A DNA stretch of 13,211 nucleotides from Sandaracinobacteroides sp041909755 (GCF_041909755.1 NZ_JAYRCW010000071.1:1-13211), one strand, 5' to 3'. Positions 1 to 5,827 are shown, numbered from the stretch's first letter. The notes: a model not told the origin generated them from the letters alone. Numbers and translations: made by a program.

Positions 1-1
1 G

Positions 2-274
2 GACGCCCGCACGACTGACCATGTGATCGAGCATGGCGGCGGGCCGGTTGCGAGCGTCAAGAAGGCATTTGAACTTGCGTCTGAACGGGTTGGCTTCAAG
101 GTGACGCCCTACACGCTGCGACATAGCGCAGCGGTGTGGATGGCGGAGGCAGGTGTTCCGATGGAGGAGATTGCGGCCTACATGGGCCACTCGGACGCGC
201 GCACGACCTTTCGGAACTATGCTCGATTTTCGCCCGACTATCTGCGGAAGGCGGCCAGCGCGCTGGACTGGTAG
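2..274 (+). CDS. Tyrosine recombinase (integrase A), C-terminal fragment cut by window edge
   Basis: C-terminal catalytic part of a tyrosine site-specific recombinase; the reading frame is open from the first bases, so the 5' end lies outside the window. Visible catalytic signatures are TLRHSAA (second Arg plus His), YMGHSDARTTF (the GH motif) and RNYARFSPDYL, where the Tyr after RN is the likely nucleophile. It stops 65 bp before a tRNA-Val-derived att core (340-386). In the main element, integrase B occupies the same position relative to the other core, so this is best read as the integrase of a second element lying to the left in the same tRNA site. The C-terminal phrase YxxxSPDYL is shared with integrase B, suggesting related but clearly divergent enzymes. 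That it belongs to a separate element is inference; the recombinase call is secure. Confidence 0.88.
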   Translation, partial: DARTTDHVIEHGGGPVASVKKAFELASERVGFKVTPYTLRHSAAVWMAEAGVPMEEIAAYMGHSDARTTFRNYARFSPDYLRKAASALDW

Positions 275-282
275 GTTCATCC

Positions 283-299
283 GAACCTTGGCCCCCTGT
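283..299 (+). other. Candidate integrase arm-type site next to the left att core
   Basis: GAACCTTGGCCCCCTGT lies 40 bp before the att core at 340. The same position before the right core carries GAACCTGCGCCCCCTGT (10115-10131, 39 bp before 10171): 15 of 17 bases match. Conservation of sequence and spacing beside two att cores suggests an integrase or IHF/Xis-type accessory site. Function is inferred. Confidence 0.5.
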
Positions 300-339
300 T
301 GTAACTGGCCCCGGTTTTCCAGCTAAGTCATTGAAAAGG

Positions 340-386
340 AATGGTGGGCGCGGCAAGGATTGAACTTGCGACCACTGCGATGTCAA
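340..386. repeat. attL core: 47-bp direct repeat of the tRNA-Val 3' half
   Basis: Perfect 47-bp match to 10171-10217. It corresponds to the tRNA-Val 3' half read on the minus strand, from the anticodon loop through the T arm, acceptor stem and encoded CCA, plus two flanking bases. The tRNA 5' half is absent here, so this is a duplicated fragment and not a working tRNA. It marks the left boundary of the element and probably also the right boundary of the element to its left. Confidence 0.92.
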
Positions 387-479
387 GGAAATGCCAGCAT
401 CAGCAAGACTGACGCATCAATCACTTACCGGAACACTCCCGCCAGAACGAAACAGGGGAATTTCGTGAACATCGCCCAT

Positions 480-501
480 TTTCACCGGGATTGCACCGGG
501 A
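480..501 (+). repeat. Tandem 11-bp repeat, candidate arm site inside attL
   Basis: TTTCACCGGGA (480-490) is followed directly by TTGCACCGGGA (491-501), differing at one base. TTTCACCGGGA recurs at 10090-10100 just inside the right att core, followed by a weaker copy. Candidate arm-type integrase sites; alternatively a repressor operator just upstream of the first gene. Function is unproven. Confidence 0.4.
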
Positions 502-514
502 TGGCGGTGGGCTC

Positions 515-1288
515 ATGAGCATTCGGATCATGACGCTTGCGTGGGACTGCGACCTCACCGGCAACGACAAGCTTGTTCTGCTGGCGCTGGCAGACTGGGC
601 GAACGATGATGGCCATTGCTGGCCGTCCATCGCGAAGCTTTGCGCAAAGACGCGCGCAAGCGAACGCACAGTTCAGGGCATCATCAAGAAGCTGGTGGAA
701 GGCGGCCAGCTGACCAGAATGGAGCGCCTAGGTCACGGCTGCACCTATGTTGTTCACCCCCGCAATATCTGCACCCCCGCAGAAGTTGCGCCCCCGCAAG
801 ACTTACGGGGCACCCCCGCAGAAGTTGCGGGCAATACGTCAAAGAACCATCATACCCCCCAAACCCCCCATTCGGCTCCACGTCGACCACGGCAGGCGCG
901 CAAGGCTTTCGTGCCGGAGCCTGAGCCGATCGAGCTGCCTGTTGGGATGGAGGGGGAGGAAGCCACCAAGTTCCGGCAGGCAGCTTTGTCAGCACTCGGT
1001 GATGGCGCCTATCGCAACCTCATCAGGCCTTGCCACATTGTTCCGAGTGGCGCCGATCTGCTTATCCAGACCAACAGCGAAACGCTGGTGGATCGCCTCA
1101 GACAGCGCCAAAGCGAGCTGGGACCGATAGCCCGTGCACTCGGCTTCGAGGCTTTGCGCATCGCGGTCAAGCCCACTGCCAAGCGCAGCGTTCCCGACCC
1201 CAAGGTCACAGATGCGGTTAGGCAGCTGAATGCTATCCGAGGTGGGCATGTGGCAGGCGTAGCAGCCCAGGCCGGAGGGCGGCTCTAG
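515..1288 (+). CDS. Helix-turn-helix replication initiator-like protein
   Basis: 257-aa protein beginning at ATG 515; an in-frame TTG at 491 would add eight residues but has no better ribosome site. Residues ~15-80 form a winged-HTH domain (LVLLALADWANDDGHCWPS, then SERTVQGIIKKLVEGGQL), the type found in phage O-like replication proteins. A Pro/Thr-rich linker (~88-140) follows. The C-terminal ~100 residues (FRQAALSALGDGAYRNLIRP through LGFEALRIAV) resemble the DnaA N-terminal-like domain seen at the end of other phage and plasmid initiators. Four iteron-like repeats lie within the linker-coding DNA (755-831), as in phage lambda O. It is the first gene inside attL and touches the HNH gene (TAGTG overlap). 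I infer that it starts replication of the excised element using host helicase and polymerase; a purely regulatory HTH role is possible. Confidence 0.72.
   Translation: MSIRIMTLAWDCDLTGNDKLVLLALADWANDDGHCWPSIAKLCAKTRASERTVQGIIKKLVEGGQLTRMERLGHGCTYVVHPRNICTPAEVAPPQDLRGTPAEVAGNTSKNHHTPQTPHSAPRRPRQARKAFVPEPEPIELPVGMEGEEATKFRQAALSALGDGAYRNLIRPCHIVPSGADLLIQTNSETLVDRLRQRQSELGPIARALGFEALRIAVKPTAKRSVPDPKVTDAVRQLNAIRGGHVAGVAAQAGGRL
755..831 (+). repeat. Iteron-like repeats, candidate replication origin inside the initiator gene
   Basis: Four copies of CRCCCCCGCA start at 755, 772, 789 and 811 (spacing 17, 17 and 22 bp). Two extend to a perfect 20-bp direct repeat (771-790 and 810-829). The last contains the dyad CCCGCA-gaagt-TGCGGG (815-831). 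Spacings of 17 and 22 are not multiples of three, so the repeats fall in different codon frames and are more likely kept for DNA function than for protein sequence. Candidate initiator-binding iterons, as in lambda ori within gene O. Confidence 0.6.
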
Positions 1289-1692
1289 TGGCTGGCTGGC
1301 CCTACACGTCCCAGCGCTGGCGGCGGCTGCGCTTGGCGAAGCTGGCGGAACAGCCCTTCTGCGAGCATTGCCGGGCTGTCGGGTTGCTCGAACGGGCCTC
1401 CGTCGTGGACCATGTGCAGCCGATCAATCACGGCGGAGATCCGTTCCCCGCACTCGACGGGTTGCAGGCGCTCTGCCCACCCTGCCACTCAGCCAAGACG
1501 GCTCGGGGCGTGGAGGCTGGCGCGGCCAAGACGACACGTCGGCGCGTGCGCAGGGGCTGCACGGCCAATGGCATGCCGATTGACCCCTCACACCCGTGGA
1601 AGCGGGAAAAATCTCTCACAGCTGAGCAGGTGGAAACAGCGTCCAAGGGGATCTCTCAATTAGTTTCGGATTCGGGGCGAGCTGATGGGTAA
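1288..1692 (+). CDS. HNH endonuclease (packaging-associated)
   Basis: 134-aa HNH nuclease starting with GTG at 1288, which overlaps the previous stop codon; GGAGGG at 1274-1279 is well placed as its ribosome site. The fold is readable in order: FCEHC (first Cys pair), VVDHVQPINHGGD (the DH core with the catalytic His), LDGLQALCPPCHSAKTA (second Cys pair and the final His). Small HNH proteins beside terminase genes are typical of HK97-type phages and of capsid-forming islands, where they assist terminase cleavage at cos sites during packaging. Position directly before the large terminase (8-bp overlap) supports this role and suggests cos-type packaging. No cos site was identified by eye. Confidence 0.88.
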   Translation: MAGWPYTSQRWRRLRLAKLAEQPFCEHCRAVGLLERASVVDHVQPINHGGDPFPALDGLQALCPPCHSAKTARGVEAGAAKTTRRRVRRGCTANGMPIDPSHPWKREKSLTAEQVETASKGISQLVSDSGRADG

Positions 1693-3319
1693 GCGCGGGC
1701 CTGGAGCGGGGCGGCTGAAGCTGGTTTCCAGCCTCGCGGACGTACCCCAGCTTGGGCCTGGGCCGCTGTTCGGCAGCAGTGCGCCCCTGCCCGTCGGCCC
1801 CCGCCCATGGGAACTGCCCGGCATGACGCCGGCCGATCAGGTGCTGGCCTTCCTGCGCGAGCTGCCGGTGGTTTCGGGCCTGAAAGCCGGGGAGAAGCTG
1901 GAGCTGCTGGCGTTTCAGGAACAGTTCGTGCGGGGCGTCTATGGCCCGATCGACGCAGCCGGCCGGCGCCGGATCCGTCTCGCGGCGCTGTCAGTTGCGC
2001 GCGGCAATGGCAAGTCTGCCCTGCTGGCCGGCCTGTCGCTGGCGCACCTGCTTGGCCCAATGGCGGAGCCCTATGGCGAATGCTACGCCGCCGCACTCGA
2101 TCGGGAACAGGCGGGCGTCCTGTTCAACATGGTGCGGGCCTATGTCGAGGCCACGCCATGGATGGCCGCGCGGGTGAACATCCGCGACTGGCACAAGGAA
2201 ATCACCGACGAGGTGACCAATTCCAGATGGACCGCGCTCACCTCTGATGCCCGCAAGGCGCATGGCCTTGCCCCCAGCTTCTGGATTGCCGACGAGGTGG
2301 CGCAGTGGCGCAGCCGCGACATGTGGGACAACCTCGCCACCGGCATGGGCAAACGCGCCCAGGCGCTGGGGGTGACGATCAGCACCCAGTCCGCCAGCGA
2401 CACCCACTTCTTTTCCGAGATGCTGGACGCGCCGCCCAGCCCGTCCATCTACGTCCAGCTTCACGCCGCGCCGGAAGGCTGCGCGCTGGATGATCACGCC
2501 GCTTGGGCGGCTGCGAACCCTGCCTTGGGCATTTTCCTGAACGAGGATCAGTTTGCCGACGCGGCCGGGCGGGCCGAGCGCTCGCCCTCGTTCGAGCCGG
2601 CATTCCGCAATTTGCAGCTGAACCAGCGCGTGGACGCCTCGGAGCGGTTCATCACCCATGCCGACTGGGAGGCCAATGCCGAGCCGTTCGACGCCACGGA
2701 GCTGGAAGGCCAGCGCTGCTATGGCGGGCTCGACCTTTCCAGCACGCGCGACCTGACGGCGCTGGCGCTGTGGTTTCCGGATTCGGGCAAGCTGCTGGCC
2801 TGGCACTTCGTTCCGGCGGAGACGCTCCGCGAGCGTGTCGAGCGGGACCGGGTGCCCTATGACCGGTGGGAGAAGGATGGCTGGATCAGCACCACGCCCG
2901 GCCGCGCAACGGACCGGCTTTCCATTGTGCACCGCCTGGCGGACATCCGCGCCCGCTATGACGTGCAGGGCATAGCCTATGACAACTGGCGATTCGAGGA
3001 TCTGGCGAAACTGCTGTCAGACGAGGGAATCGAGCTGCCGCTGGTGAAGTTCATCCCCGGATTCAAGAGCTATGCCCCGGCCATGGATGCGTTCGAGCGC
3101 GCGGTGCTTGAACGACGAATGCAGCACAATGGCAGCCCCATCCTGCGCTGGCAGGCGGGCAATGTGGTGCCGGAGACGGACGCGGCCGGGAACCGCAAGC
3201 CCAGCAAGGCGCGTTCGATCGACCGCATTGATGGACTGGTGAGCGCCATCATGGCCTGCGGGCTGTCGGCCGTTCAGCCGGAGGCGCGAGAGTTTCAGGG
3301 GCAGGTGATGTGGCTTTAA
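1685..3319 (+). CDS. Phage terminase large subunit (TerL)
   Basis: 544-aa packaging motor and nuclease, full length for the HK97-like TerL family. The ATPase part carries a Walker A-type motif ARGNGKSALL (GNGKS at 107-111) and Walker B in FWIADEVAQW (D203, E204). The C-terminal RNase H-like nuclease shows YGGLDLSSTRD (D350), IAYDNWRFED (D433) and RIDGLVSAIM (D516), the usual spread of acidic metal ligands. It translocates DNA into the prohead and cuts it. The N-terminal ~45 residues begin MGKRGPGAGR, reminiscent of the start of P27-type small terminases. No separate small terminase gene is seen, so that role may be missing, fused, or supplied by a helper. The stop overlaps the stop of the opposing PemK-like gene. 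Confidence 0.95.
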   Translation: MGKRGPGAGRLKLVSSLADVPQLGPGPLFGSSAPLPVGPRPWELPGMTPADQVLAFLRELPVVSGLKAGEKLELLAFQEQFVRGVYGPIDAAGRRRIRLAALSVARGNGKSALLAGLSLAHLLGPMAEPYGECYAAALDREQAGVLFNMVRAYVEATPWMAARVNIRDWHKEITDEVTNSRWTALTSDARKAHGLAPSFWIADEVAQWRSRDMWDNLATGMGKRAQALGVTISTQSASDTHFFSEMLDAPPSPSIYVQLHAAPEGCALDDHAAWAAANPALGIFLNEDQFADAAGRAERSPSFEPAFRNLQLNQRVDASERFITHADWEANAEPFDATELEGQRCYGGLDLSSTRDLTALALWFPDSGKLLAWHFVPAETLRERVERDRVPYDRWEKDGWISTTPGRATDRLSIVHRLADIRARYDVQGIAYDNWRFEDLAKLLSDEGIELPLVKFIPGFKSYAPAMDAFERAVLERRMQHNGSPILRWQAGNVVPETDAAGNRKPSKARSIDRIDGLVSAIMACGLSAVQPEAREFQGQVMWL

Positions 3320-3753
3320 ATCAGTTTTGGGGCAGATTGTGCCTGCTCGCAATACGCGCCTTGCACCTGAAGGAGTTTGATCAGGTGATCATCTAGTTGG
3401 CCGATTATTGGGGGCCTTCCCAATTTGAAAGGGAAAAACTGATCATCCCAGGGAAGCGTGGCCAATCTATCTAGACAAAAACGGGTAGCCTTGTGCAAAC
3501 CACAACCGTCCATCCACGAAAGCTTGGAAATGGTAAATGAGCAGGGCTCAAATCTATTAGGATCTTTGCTTGTGCCATACACCACTTGCACAAATGGAGA
3601 TCCATCCTCGTCGCCATAAAGTGCTTGACGCACCAACGCCGGACGCTCTTTCGGTGCCGGATAGTTTGGCTTTTCCCAATATGGAAACCGGCACCATACA
3701 ATCGCGTATGGTGCCGGCACTGTTGATAGTGGATGGAACTGTCCAGTTGTCAC
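3316..3753 (-). CDS. PemK/MazF-like toxin-family protein
   Basis: 145-aa minus-strand protein. GTG at 3753 is chosen because it overlaps the upstream gene's stop codon as GTGA; a TTG one codon earlier is less convincing. The N-terminus YAIVWCRFPY followed by KERPALVRQA matches the conserved start of PemK/MazF-fold proteins (IVW...RPALV), and VQVVYGTSKD, CGLHKATRFCLD and LPWDDQFFPF resemble phage and proteobacterial proteins annotated as growth inhibitor PemK. If active it would be a ribosome-dependent or free mRNA interferase; that is inference from weak family similarity. Base composition is clearly lower in GC than the flanks (25 of 60 bases G+C at 3421-3480), indicating separate acquisition. 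It sits antisense between packaging and capsid genes, as a moron. Confidence 0.62.
   Translation of the reverse strand: MTTGQFHPLSTVPAPYAIVWCRFPYWEKPNYPAPKERPALVRQALYGDEDGSPFVQVVYGTSKDPNRFEPCSFTISKLSWMDGCGLHKATRFCLDRLATLPWDDQFFPFKLGRPPIIGQLDDHLIKLLQVQGAYCEQAQSAPKLI
3688..3717 (-). other. Perfect 12-bp stem hairpin inside the PemK-like gene start
   Basis: CCGGCACCATAC, a 6-nt loop, then GTATGGTGCCGG: a perfect 12-bp inverted repeat. In the minus-strand mRNA it begins about 36 nt after the GTG start, in codons for VPAPYAIVWCR. It could slow or attenuate toxin translation or transcription. There is no U-run, so it is not a standard terminator. Confidence 0.55.
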
Positions 3754-3920
3754 CAACCAGGCGCTCCGATCGGATTCAGCTTACGGACCTGCGGATAATC
3801 CGCTTCGATCTTTTCCTTCTGAAACTCGATATACTCCTTGGAAACCGTATCTTCGTAATTCGGTTGCTTGGGAGCGGCTGCTTGCTTACCGAGCCGATTA
3901 CGGCCCCGCATATTAAGCAC
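3750..3920 (-). CDS. Small protein (56 aa), candidate antitoxin partner
   Basis: Short minus-strand ORF starting with GTG at 3920, seven bases after a perfect AGGAGG (3928-3933); the next in-frame ATG (3911) is too far from that site. The protein begins MLNMRGRNRLGKQ, has a charged helical middle (YEDTVSKEYIEFQKEKIEAD) and ends NPIGAPGW. Its TGA stop overlaps the GTG start of the PemK-like gene by four bases (GTGA), so the two are translationally coupled and form an operon in antitoxin-toxin order. I do not recognise the family, and no DNA-binding motif is obvious. The antitoxin role rests only on position, size and the neighbour's likely fold. Confidence 0.7.
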   Translation of the reverse strand: MLNMRGRNRLGKQAAAPKQPNYEDTVSKEYIEFQKEKIEADYPQVRKLNPIGAPGW

Positions 3921-3988
3921 GTCGTTTCCTCCTACTGCGCATGACCGTTTAACGACCTTGCCCCTGAAAGGTAGCTGAATGACTCATG

Positions 3989-4026
3989 TGCGAAACTCGC
4001 ATATGTGTGATTTCCCAACAGGGCAA
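3989..4026 (-). promoter_or_regulatory. Candidate promoter and operator of the PemK-like pair
   Basis: On the minus strand TTGCCC (4021-4026), a 17-bp spacer and TATGCG (3998-4003) form a modest sigma70-type promoter. The inverted repeat TGCGA-aac-TCGCA (3989-4001) overlaps the -10 and could be an autoregulatory operator. It lies about 70 bp upstream of the 56-aa gene. The match is weak. Confidence 0.35.
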
Positions 4027-4078
4027 GTCGCCAGAAGGTCACACTGCGACAAATAGTATTGCTGGGCGCCGATGCGAG

Positions 4079-4270
4079 TCAGGCCAGCTTTTCACCAAGC
4101 AACCGCCGCACCGCCTCCGGGCGGGAGGGTTTGGGATCGGGCTGGGCGGCAATCCAGGCGTCGAGAGCGGCGAGTTGATCGGGTTGCAGGCGCAGGCCGA
4201 TAAGGATGCCCTTGCCTGTTGGCGCCGGGCCCTTTCGCTTCTTTGTTATCACAGTATCTTGCGATGACAT
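4079..4270 (-). CDS. Ribbon-helix-helix DNA-binding protein
   Basis: 63-aa protein starting at ATG 4270. After a basic N-terminus (TKKRKGPAPTGKG) comes a ribbon-helix-helix pattern: a beta strand (ILIGLRL), first helix (PDQLAALDAWIAAQ), turn and second helix (SRPEAVRRLLGEKLA). Such CopG/Arc-type proteins bind DNA as dimers and repress transcription. It is divergent from the plus-strand operon at 4358, and repeated TGTTATCASAG sites lie within and just before its start (4244-4254 and 4279-4289), making it a good candidate for control of itself and of the rightward genes. The frame stays open upstream to 4558, but that extension crosses the divergent gene and is judged spurious. Role in maintenance or induction of the island is inference. 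Confidence 0.75.
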   Translation of the reverse strand: MSSQDTVITKKRKGPAPTGKGILIGLRLQPDQLAALDAWIAAQPDPKPSRPEAVRRLLGEKLA

Positions 4271-4289
4271 ATTTACTCTGTTATCAGAG
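4259..4289 (+). promoter_or_regulatory. Candidate rightward promoter with overlapping operator
   Basis: TTGCGA (4259-4264), a 17-bp spacer and TATCAG (4282-4287) resemble a rightward promoter for the 4358 operon. CTCTG-ttat-CAGAG (4276-4289) is a perfect palindromic site over the -10 and just upstream of the RHH start codon. A related TGTTATCACAG lies at 4244-4254, 35 bp away. Likely targets of the RHH protein; unproven. Confidence 0.42.
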
Positions 4290-4293
4290 TGGC

Positions 4294-4327
4294 GAGCCGA
4301 GGGGAAGTTGCAGCTTCCCTCCGGCTC
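4294..4327 (+). other. Leader hairpin before the 4358 gene
   Basis: GAGCCG-A-GGGGAAG, loop TTGCAG, then CTTCCCT-C-CGGCTC. It forms a long stem with one mismatch and one G-T pair, between the candidate promoter and the ribosome site at 4346-4352. It could stabilise or attenuate the transcript; there is no T-run. Confidence 0.45.
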
Positions 4328-4357
4328 TAACCGCAACCGTCTTTCAAGGAGACGATC

Positions 4358-4684
4358 ATGGCTGAAACCGCCACTAGCACCCGTGCGCCCGATGCCCAAG
4401 GGGCCGCGCCAACCACCAACCAGCTTCGCCACGCGCTCGCCCAGCTGTCCCGTTTCGAATTGTCTGGCTGGCTGCCCCTGATCAACCTTCACGCCCAGCA
4501 TCAGGATCGCACTTGCCTTGCGGCTGCCGCGAATCTCGCAAACTTGCTCAGGTTCCAAATCGAGCTCAGCGAGAGCGAAGGCGGGCTTAATGACAGCGTT
4601 GTTGCCTCAGCACTGGAAGGCATCCTGATCCTGATGACGCTGGAAATGATCGGCGCGGAAGCCGAGCAGGCAGGCGAGCAATGA
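4358..4684 (+). CDS. Hypothetical protein, 108 aa
   Basis: Starts at ATG 4358 behind a clear ribosome site (AAGGAGA, 4346-4352). The protein opens with a Thr/Ala-rich stretch (residues 1-22), then amphipathic helices: QLRHALAQLSRFELSGWLPL, a central helical block rich in Ala and Leu, and ALEGILILMTLEMIGAEAEQ, an aliphatic helix. No signal peptide or catalytic motif is apparent. It is the first gene of the rightward control region and overlaps the next gene by four bases (ATGA). I do not recognise the family. Position between terminase and capsid would suit a small regulator, scaffold-like or packaging accessory, but nothing in the sequence decides this. Confidence 0.7.
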   Translation: MAETATSTRAPDAQGAAPTTNQLRHALAQLSRFELSGWLPLINLHAQHQDRTCLAAAANLANLLRFQIELSESEGGLNDSVVASALEGILILMTLEMIGAEAEQAGEQ

Positions 4685-4941
4685 GCGCGGCCGAGAACAA
4701 GGTGGCCACACCCGCCAGAAACCTGTCGGCCGCTGTTTACGAACTGACAATGGCCCAGACCCTGCAACGGTCTCACCAGGACCTACTGGATGTGCTGTAT
4801 GAACAAGTCGATGTTGTGCGACTTAACGGCCATCCGAGCCTAGCCGCCCATCTGCACGACATGTTGGGTCATGCGCAGAACCTCAATAGGATGGCGGGCG
4901 AGAAAATGGCCGAAGCCCTGGCGCACATCGGTGAAATCTGA
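4681..4941 (+). CDS. Hypothetical helical protein, 86 aa
   Basis: ATG at 4681 overlaps the preceding stop as ATGA, implying translational coupling. The protein is predicted to be almost all helical, with His- and Leu-rich segments (SHQDLLDVLYEQVDVVRLNG, LAAHLHDMLGHAQNLNRMAG) and a short acidic end. No domain is recognised. It may form a complex with the 108-aa product of the preceding gene, since both are small, helical and coupled; this is inference. Confidence 0.7.
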   Translation: MSAAENKVATPARNLSAAVYELTMAQTLQRSHQDLLDVLYEQVDVVRLNGHPSLAAHLHDMLGHAQNLNRMAGEKMAEALAHIGEI

Positions 4942-5012
4942 CCCGACGGAAAGAGTTGGAACGGATCAGGCCGCTCCTGATTTCTCCCCGAGTGCCCAGC
5001 GGGCTTGACCAA

Positions 5013-5044
5013 ACGCATATGCGTTGGCACAAAGAGCCAACGCA
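5013..5044 (+). promoter_or_regulatory. Nested palindromes upstream of the MerR-like gene (candidate operator)
   Basis: The perfect 12-bp palindrome ACGCATATGCGT (5013-5024) overlaps the perfect inverted repeat TGCGTTGGC-acaaaga-GCCAACGCA (5020-5044). A -35-like TTGACC lies at 5005-5010. The arrangement sits 23 bp before the MerR-like start and suits autoregulation. In RNA the second repeat would also form a 9-bp hairpin ahead of the ribosome site. Confidence 0.5.
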
Positions 5045-5066
5045 CACGCATTTGGTAGGACTTAGC

Positions 5067-5615
5067 ATGATCGACTTGCACACCCCACGCTACTCTGGTG
5101 CCGAAGCTGCCAAGGCGTGCGGTATCCCCGTCACGACATTCCGCAGCTACTTCGCGCGCGGCCATTTTCGCGTCTTTGGCGACGCCCGCGAACGTGATGC
5201 AAACGGCCTCCCGCACCAGTTCAGCCTGCGCGATATCGTCGGCCTCGCGATTGCAATTCGCCTGATGGACAGCACGAGCATCACGCCCGCCAGTGCGTTC
5301 AATGTGGGCATGAAGTTCGCGCACATGGGGAACAATTGCCGCGAACCGGGCCGAGCCTTCAACTTCCATGAATTTGGCGAAACGGCCATTCTATACTGGC
5401 CGCAGTCGGATCGTTCGCGGATCATGCCCTTCGACAAGCTGACGCTCCATGATCTGGCCGCGAACGAAAAGGCGGTTTCGGTTCTGCTGGTGAATCACGC
5501 CATCGGCGACGTTTACAAAGCCCTTGGCCTTGACCCGATGGTTGCCGTCATCGGCAGCGAACCGCCTGCGGACGCAAGCGACTGGGAAGAAATCGGCGAG
5601 ATCGTCTCCGAGTGA
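5067..5615 (+). CDS. MerR-like helix-turn-helix protein
   Basis: 182-aa protein; ATG 5067 is chosen because TAGGA (5056-5060) is well spaced and the longer frame from 4956 runs through the palindromic control sequence. The N-terminus YSGAEAAKACGIPVTTFRSY, then FRVFGDARERDANGLPHQFS and LRDIVGLAIAIRLM, matches the pattern of a MerR/phage-Cox-type winged HTH (recognition helix, wing, LxDIVxLAIAxxL helix). The C-terminal half has no recognised effector domain and ends in an acidic tail (DWEEIGEIVSE). Likely a transcription regulator or excision directionality factor; the overlapping palindromes upstream favour autoregulation. The family call is from pattern only. Confidence 0.7.
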   Translation: MIDLHTPRYSGAEAAKACGIPVTTFRSYFARGHFRVFGDARERDANGLPHQFSLRDIVGLAIAIRLMDSTSITPASAFNVGMKFAHMGNNCREPGRAFNFHEFGETAILYWPQSDRSRIMPFDKLTLHDLAANEKAVSVLLVNHAIGDVYKALGLDPMVAVIGSEPPADASDWEEIGEIVSE

Positions 5616-5827
5616 TGCCTTTTGCCCCAACCCAATCCTTTGAGGCCGACGCGCTGCGGCCAAAAACGGAAGCCCGGATGCGACGGGTTGGGGATGCCTT
5701 CGGGCAGTTCATTCACGTTCCGAATCCGGGCAACAGCGCGCCCCTTCCCGCCATCGTCGCGAGACAGACGGCAATCACCGTGCCGGCGCCTACGGGCGCC
5801 GGCCAGCATGAAAGACCGATGACATGA
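5615..5827 (+). CDS. Small hypothetical ORF (70 aa) coupled to the capsid gene
   Basis: ATG 5615 shares its A with the previous TGA stop (TGATG), and its own stop overlaps the capsid start as ATGA. It therefore joins the MerR-like and capsid genes without a gap. The protein begins MPFAPTQSFEADALRPKTEA, has no recognised domain, and its 3' part encodes a strong GC-rich hairpin (5782-5803). The tidy overlaps argue that it is translated; the lack of a clear ribosome site and of family similarity argue for caution. It could simply be a leader keeping ribosomes moving into the capsid cistron. Confidence 0.45.
   Translation: MPFAPTQSFEADALRPKTEARMRRVGDAFGQFIHVPNPGNSAPLPAIVARQTAITVPAPTGAGQHERPMT
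5782..5803 (+). other. UACG-tetraloop hairpin ahead of the capsid gene
   Basis: GCCGGCGCC, loop TACG, GGCGCCGGC: a perfect 9-bp GC-only stem closed by C(UACG)G, a member of the very stable UNCG tetraloop class. It ends 20 bp before the capsid ATG. With no T-run it is unlikely to be a full terminator; it may act as an mRNA stabiliser, processing site or translation control element. Confidence 0.6.

Noticed and set aside
136..363. 75-aa plus-strand frame overlapping the end of integrase A
   Set aside because: Out of frame with the integrase, Gly/Arg-rich and crossing the att core; looks like a shadow.
340..386. A second functional tRNA-Val gene at the left core
   Set aside because: Only the 3' half is present; no sequence next to it can supply the acceptor 5' strand, D arm or 5' anticodon stem.
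755..831. CRISPR array
   Set aside because: Repeats are about 10-20 bp with spacing of 17-22 bp, inside a coding sequence and with no cas genes; iterons explain them better.
1991..2932. Minus-strand open frame (313 aa) opposite the terminase gene
   Set aside because: Antisense shadow of terL; no ribosome site or family features.
4271..4558. N-terminal extension of the RHH protein to 159 aa
   Set aside because: It would overlap the divergent 108-aa gene and its promoter region; the RHH domain is complete from the ATG at 4270.
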